Assembly: GCA_004294445.1 (NCBI GenBank)
Contig: REAZ01000016.1
Location: 1 to 64,000 of the forward strand
DNA: 64,000 nucleotides
Direction: 5' to 3'
Source: Cytophagales bacterium
Lineage (GTDB): Bacteria; Bacteroidota; Bacteroidia; Cytophagales; Thermoflexibacteraceae
Shown: positions 62,146 to 64,000 of the stretch, in pieces
How positions within the stretch are numbered: position 1 is the stretch's first letter
Layout: the number at the start of each line of letters is the position of its first letter
The notes under the pieces: model-generated
Database searches by the model: none
Told to the model about the DNA's origin: nothing
Seen by the model: the letters and a program-made list of their open reading frames with translations, nothing else
Made by a program: the position numbers and the translations under genes

Positions 62146-63057
62146 ATGATGAAAAGACGAGATTTTGTAAAAAGTAGTTTGGTAGCGGGTACTATCGGGG
62201 CTGTAGCATCCCCATCTTTAGCCAATAAGATGAATGTAAACAAGCATAAATTTAACTTAAAGTATGCACCTCACTTCGGTATGTTCCAAAACAGTGCGGG
62301 TAAGGATATTTTTGCCGAACTCCAATTCATGGCAGACCAAGGCTTTACAGGTTTGGAAGACAATGGACTGCTGGGCAGAACAGTAGAAGTGCAGGAGAAA
62401 TTGGGCAAGGAACTCCAGCGTTTGAGTATGACGATGGGTGTTTTTGTAGTTGATGGCGGCGATAACTGGAAAGTATCGCTGGCGAGCGGCAAGCAAGAGT
62501 TCAAAGACAATTTTATAAAAACGTGCAAGGCTTCGGTAGAGGCTGCTAAAAGGGTGAACGCCAAGTGGATGACTGTAGTACCGGGCTTCTATGACCGCAG
62601 CCTGCCCATAGGTATTCAGACCGCAAACGTCATAGATGCACTTCGGCGAGGAGCTGAAATATTTGAGCCGCATGGCTTAGTAATGGTCTTGGAGCCGCTA
62701 AGTGATACGCCCGAACTATTTTTGAGGTATTCAGACCAGACATATATGATTTGCAAGGCGGTAAAAAGCCCTTCTTGCAAGATTCTTTACGATGCCTATC
62801 ACATGCAAAAAAATGAAGGGAATGTGATTAAAAACATAGAATTGTGCTGGGACGAAATTGCTTACTTCCAAATCGGCGACAACCCTGGGCGAAAAGAGCC
62901 GACTTCGGGCGAAATGAACTACAAAAACATATTCAAATACATTGCAGAAAAGGGCTATACGGGCATTATGGGCATGGAGCATGGCAACGCAAAAGCTGGC
63001 AAAGAAGGCGAAGAAGCCCTCATCAAGGCATATAAGGAAGTAGATAGTTTCAAATAA
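62146..63057 (+). CDS. Tat-exported hydroxypyruvate isomerase-like protein (AP endonuclease 2 superfamily TIM barrel)
   Basis: 303 residues. The N-terminus KRRDFVKSSLVAGTIGAVASPSLA has the twin arginines and hydrophobic stretch of a Tat signal. The barrel shows conserved acid and histidine metal ligands: VLEPLSDTPELFLR (Glu), KILYDAYHMQKNEGN (Asp, His), YFQIGDNPGRKEPTSGE and IMGMEHGNAKAGKEGE (Glu). It resembles Hyi-type isomerases and sugar phosphate isomerase/epimerase family members, but location outside the cytoplasm argues against central metabolism; exported members often act on sugars from glycans. Substrate not assignable. Confidence 0.88.
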   Translation: MMKRRDFVKSSLVAGTIGAVASPSLANKMNVNKHKFNLKYAPHFGMFQNSAGKDIFAELQFMADQGFTGLEDNGLLGRTVEVQEKLGKELQRLSMTMGVFVVDGGDNWKVSLASGKQEFKDNFIKTCKASVEAAKRVNAKWMTVVPGFYDRSLPIGIQTANVIDALRRGAEIFEPHGLVMVLEPLSDTPELFLRYSDQTYMICKAVKSPSCKILYDAYHMQKNEGNVIKNIELCWDEIAYFQIGDNPGRKEPTSGEMNYKNIFKYIAEKGYTGIMGMEHGNAKAGKEGEEALIKAYKEVDSFK

Positions 63058-63077
63058 AAGCCTTTTGCTGATAACTT

Positions 63078-63118
63078 AAAACGCCTAAGGATTTTGTAAA
63101 TTCTTGGGCGTTTTTATG
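63078..63118. terminator. Intrinsic terminator after the isomerase-like gene
   Basis: AAAACGCCTAAG (63078-63089) pairs with CTTGGGCGTTTT (63103-63114), 12 bp with one G-T pair, followed by TATGTTTTTAAA. It lies 20 bases after the stop. Confidence 0.85.
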
Positions 63119-63253
63119 TTTTTAAATCTCTTATTATCAATAAATAACAAGAATTATTGCTTCGCTTTGGTAATGCTAATGAGGGTAAAAAATTTACAAA
63201 ATTGTTTTTCATAGCAAAGAGTTTTCAGCGGGAAAACTGACCTTTAGCTTTGT

Positions 63254-63376
63254 ATGCTTGTATTATTCCAAGAATTTAACATCGCAATATTTCTTTTGCT
63301 GCCTACTACTATTTTTTGTGCTATGCTATTTTTGTATCAAAATAAGGAAAGATTTAAAAGGCAAACTGCTGAATGA
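63254..63376 (+). CDS. Possible 40-residue membrane micropeptide within a duplicated sequence
   Basis: An open frame starting MLVLFQEFNIAIFLLL, then PTTIFCAMLFLYQNKERFKR: one strongly hydrophobic helix and a basic tail, which is the form of a small single-pass membrane protein. About two thirds of it lies in the 71-bp repeat copy 1; the second copy (63694-63763) has substitutions and an indel that break the frame. This could be a real small gene whose copy decayed, or chance. It shares no recognised family. Confidence 0.3.
   Translation: MLVLFQEFNIAIFLLLPTTIFCAMLFLYQNKERFKRQTAE
63286..63356 (+). repeat. 70-bp imperfect direct repeat, copy 1
   Basis: Matches 63694-63763 with near identity at both ends (17 bases at the left, 28 at the right) and differences in the middle, including one base of length. 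The two copies flank the DUF433 gene at 63408-63650. Confidence 0.85.
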
Positions 63377-63407
63377 GAAATAATTAGGAAATATTTAATA
63401 AATAGTT

Positions 63408-63650
63408 TCATGCTGCATTTGCTAACTTATAAGAAGTAATTTCTCTTTCTACGGTCATTGCCGCATATTGGAGGCAAGCATAAATATCTTCTTTTTCGAG
63501 GATAGGATACGCCTCCAAAATATTCTCGATGGTTTCGCCCGCACCAAGATATTCTAAAACCGTTTTTACTGTAATTCGCATATTTCTAATGATAGGTTTC
63601 CCGTTGCATATCGCAGGGCTAACCGTAACTCTATTTACAAAACTCTCCAT
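63408..63650 (-). CDS. DUF433 domain protein (antitoxin-like)
   Basis: 80 residues. The full DUF433 helix-turn-helix pattern is present: RVTVSPAICNGKPIIRNMRI, VKTVLEYLGAGETIENILE, YPILEKEDIYACLQYA. DUF433 proteins are usually encoded directly before a DUF5615 PIN-like toxin. Here nothing readable follows on the minus strand, only about 30 bases and then the 40-codon frame on the other strand, so it is an orphan, possibly an antitoxin left after loss of its toxin. Confidence 0.88.
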   Translation of the reverse strand: MESFVNRVTVSPAICNGKPIIRNMRITVKTVLEYLGAGETIENILEAYPILEKEDIYACLQYAAMTVEREITSYKLANAA

Positions 63651-63693
63651 TTGTTTTCTGATTTAATATTTCTCAAAGATACAAATTTTAGAA

Positions 63694-63763
63694 AATATTT
63701 CTTTTGCTGCTTACTAAGATTTTTGTGCCACGCAATTTTTGTATCAAAATAAGGAAAGATTTA
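63694..63763 (+). repeat. 70-bp imperfect direct repeat, copy 2
   Basis: Second copy of the 63286-63356 sequence; the copies share ATTTTTGTATCAAAATAAGG at the right. It lies about 40 bases before the gene at 63805, so it could act as a leader or promoter segment there. Confidence 0.85.
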
Positions 63764-63804
63764 ATATAAATCTCATTATATTTGTCTGGATATAATAGGT
63801 AAAA

Positions 63805-64000
63805 ATGTCGCACAAAAATAAAAATAATACAATTGGTAATTTCGGTATTTACGAAATTATAATTAATGATGAAACCTATAAAATAGGCAAAACCGACTTA
63901 GATAGAGTAACAGAAAGTTCGGGAGACCCTACAAGACTGCATCAGCAAGTTCGTAAACTAAGAGAAATATATGGGGAAAATAGCGTAGATAGAGAGGTAA
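63805..64000 (+). CDS. Partial gene at the window end, unknown function
   Basis: The first 65 codons of a gene with no stop inside the window. It begins MSHKNKNNTIGNFGIYEIII, then NDETYKIGKTDLDRVTESSG and ends RLHQQVRKLREIYGENSVDR. The FGIYEI..YKIGKTDL spacing faintly recalls a GIY-YIG nuclease N-terminus, with two tyrosines or glycines in similar positions, but too little is visible to name it. Low G+C. Confidence 0.55.
   Translation, partial: MSHKNKNNTIGNFGIYEIIINDETYKIGKTDLDRVTESSGDPTRLHQQVRKLREIYGENSVDREV

Noticed and set aside
63805..64000. GIY-YIG nuclease
   Set aside because: Only a faint similarity in the first 35 residues is visible and the gene is cut by the window end.
1..64000. 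tRNA, rRNA, transposase and integrase genes
   Set aside because: None could be recognised by reading the intergenic regions and translated frames; short tRNAs could still be missed without a covariance search.

Overview
The window comes from an A+T-rich Bacteroidota chromosome, most like Cytophagales. A secreted protease carries a type IX secretion C-terminal sorting domain. There are TonB-dependent, DUF5916-like and several 'MKK..' beta-barrel or lipoprotein genes, and TPR proteins fused to SpoIIE phosphatase or histidine kinase domains. Several genes are preceded by the Bacteroidota promoter pattern TTG-N17..21-TAnnTTTG instead of -35/-10 boxes. I see no rRNA, tRNA, CRISPR array or insertion sequence, and cannot name a genus.

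Layout. 0.1-13 kb: metabolic and envelope genes (flavin reductase, gamma-glutamyltransferase, DUF5916 protein, M43 protease, GT2 glycosyltransferase, LMW phosphatase, propeller-OmpA fusion, imelysin-like lipoprotein, FAH-family enzyme). 13-24 kb: polysaccharide flippase, then a co-oriented trio of an 11-repeat FN3 lipoprotein, a TonB receptor and a TPR-SpoIIE phosphatase. 24-28 kb: minus-strand stress cluster (MarR, NTF2-like, pirin, LytTR, two exported proteins). 28-35 kb: WD40 protein, FAD oxidoreductase, TPR histidine kinase, PLP transferase, nicotinamidase. 35-40.6 kb: DabA and DabB, the two subunits of the DAB inorganic-carbon pump, followed by an OxyR with both redox cysteines and a strong terminator. 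40.6-46 kb: VWA lipoprotein, TauE/SafE permease, ChlI-like ATPase, vanadium haloperoxidase-like lipoprotein.

46.3-51.2 kb is an accessory island: a frameshifted gene remnant, a MazF-type toxin-antitoxin pair bracketed by a 24-bp perfect direct repeat, a stand-alone reverse transcriptase of the unknown-group/Abi type, a 534-bp non-coding stretch with a nested stem-loop upstream of it, a protein with two DUF2158-like domains, and a PIN-domain toxin-antitoxin pair. 51-55 kb returns to core genes: a DinB-like/SDR operon divergent from MerR across a symmetric promoter region, then a PH-like protein, MutY and TraB. 55.3-57.8 kb holds a second accessory unit: an ABC/OLD-type ATPase followed by two small proteins that each carry a D-x(16)-[DE]-x-K nuclease-like core.

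57.8-61.8 kb is a three-subunit molybdenum hydroxylase (form II CoxSLM, xanthine dehydrogenase family). 62-64 kb: a Tat-exported hydroxypyruvate-isomerase-like protein, a 70-bp duplicated sequence containing a possible 40-residue membrane peptide, an orphan DUF433 protein and a gene running off the end.

The best candidates for undescribed biology are the reverse transcriptase with its structured upstream region, and the ATPase plus twin nuclease-like operon. Both sit beside toxin-antitoxin or housekeeping genes, as phage-defence modules often do. Both assignments are inference from sequence reading without database searches.
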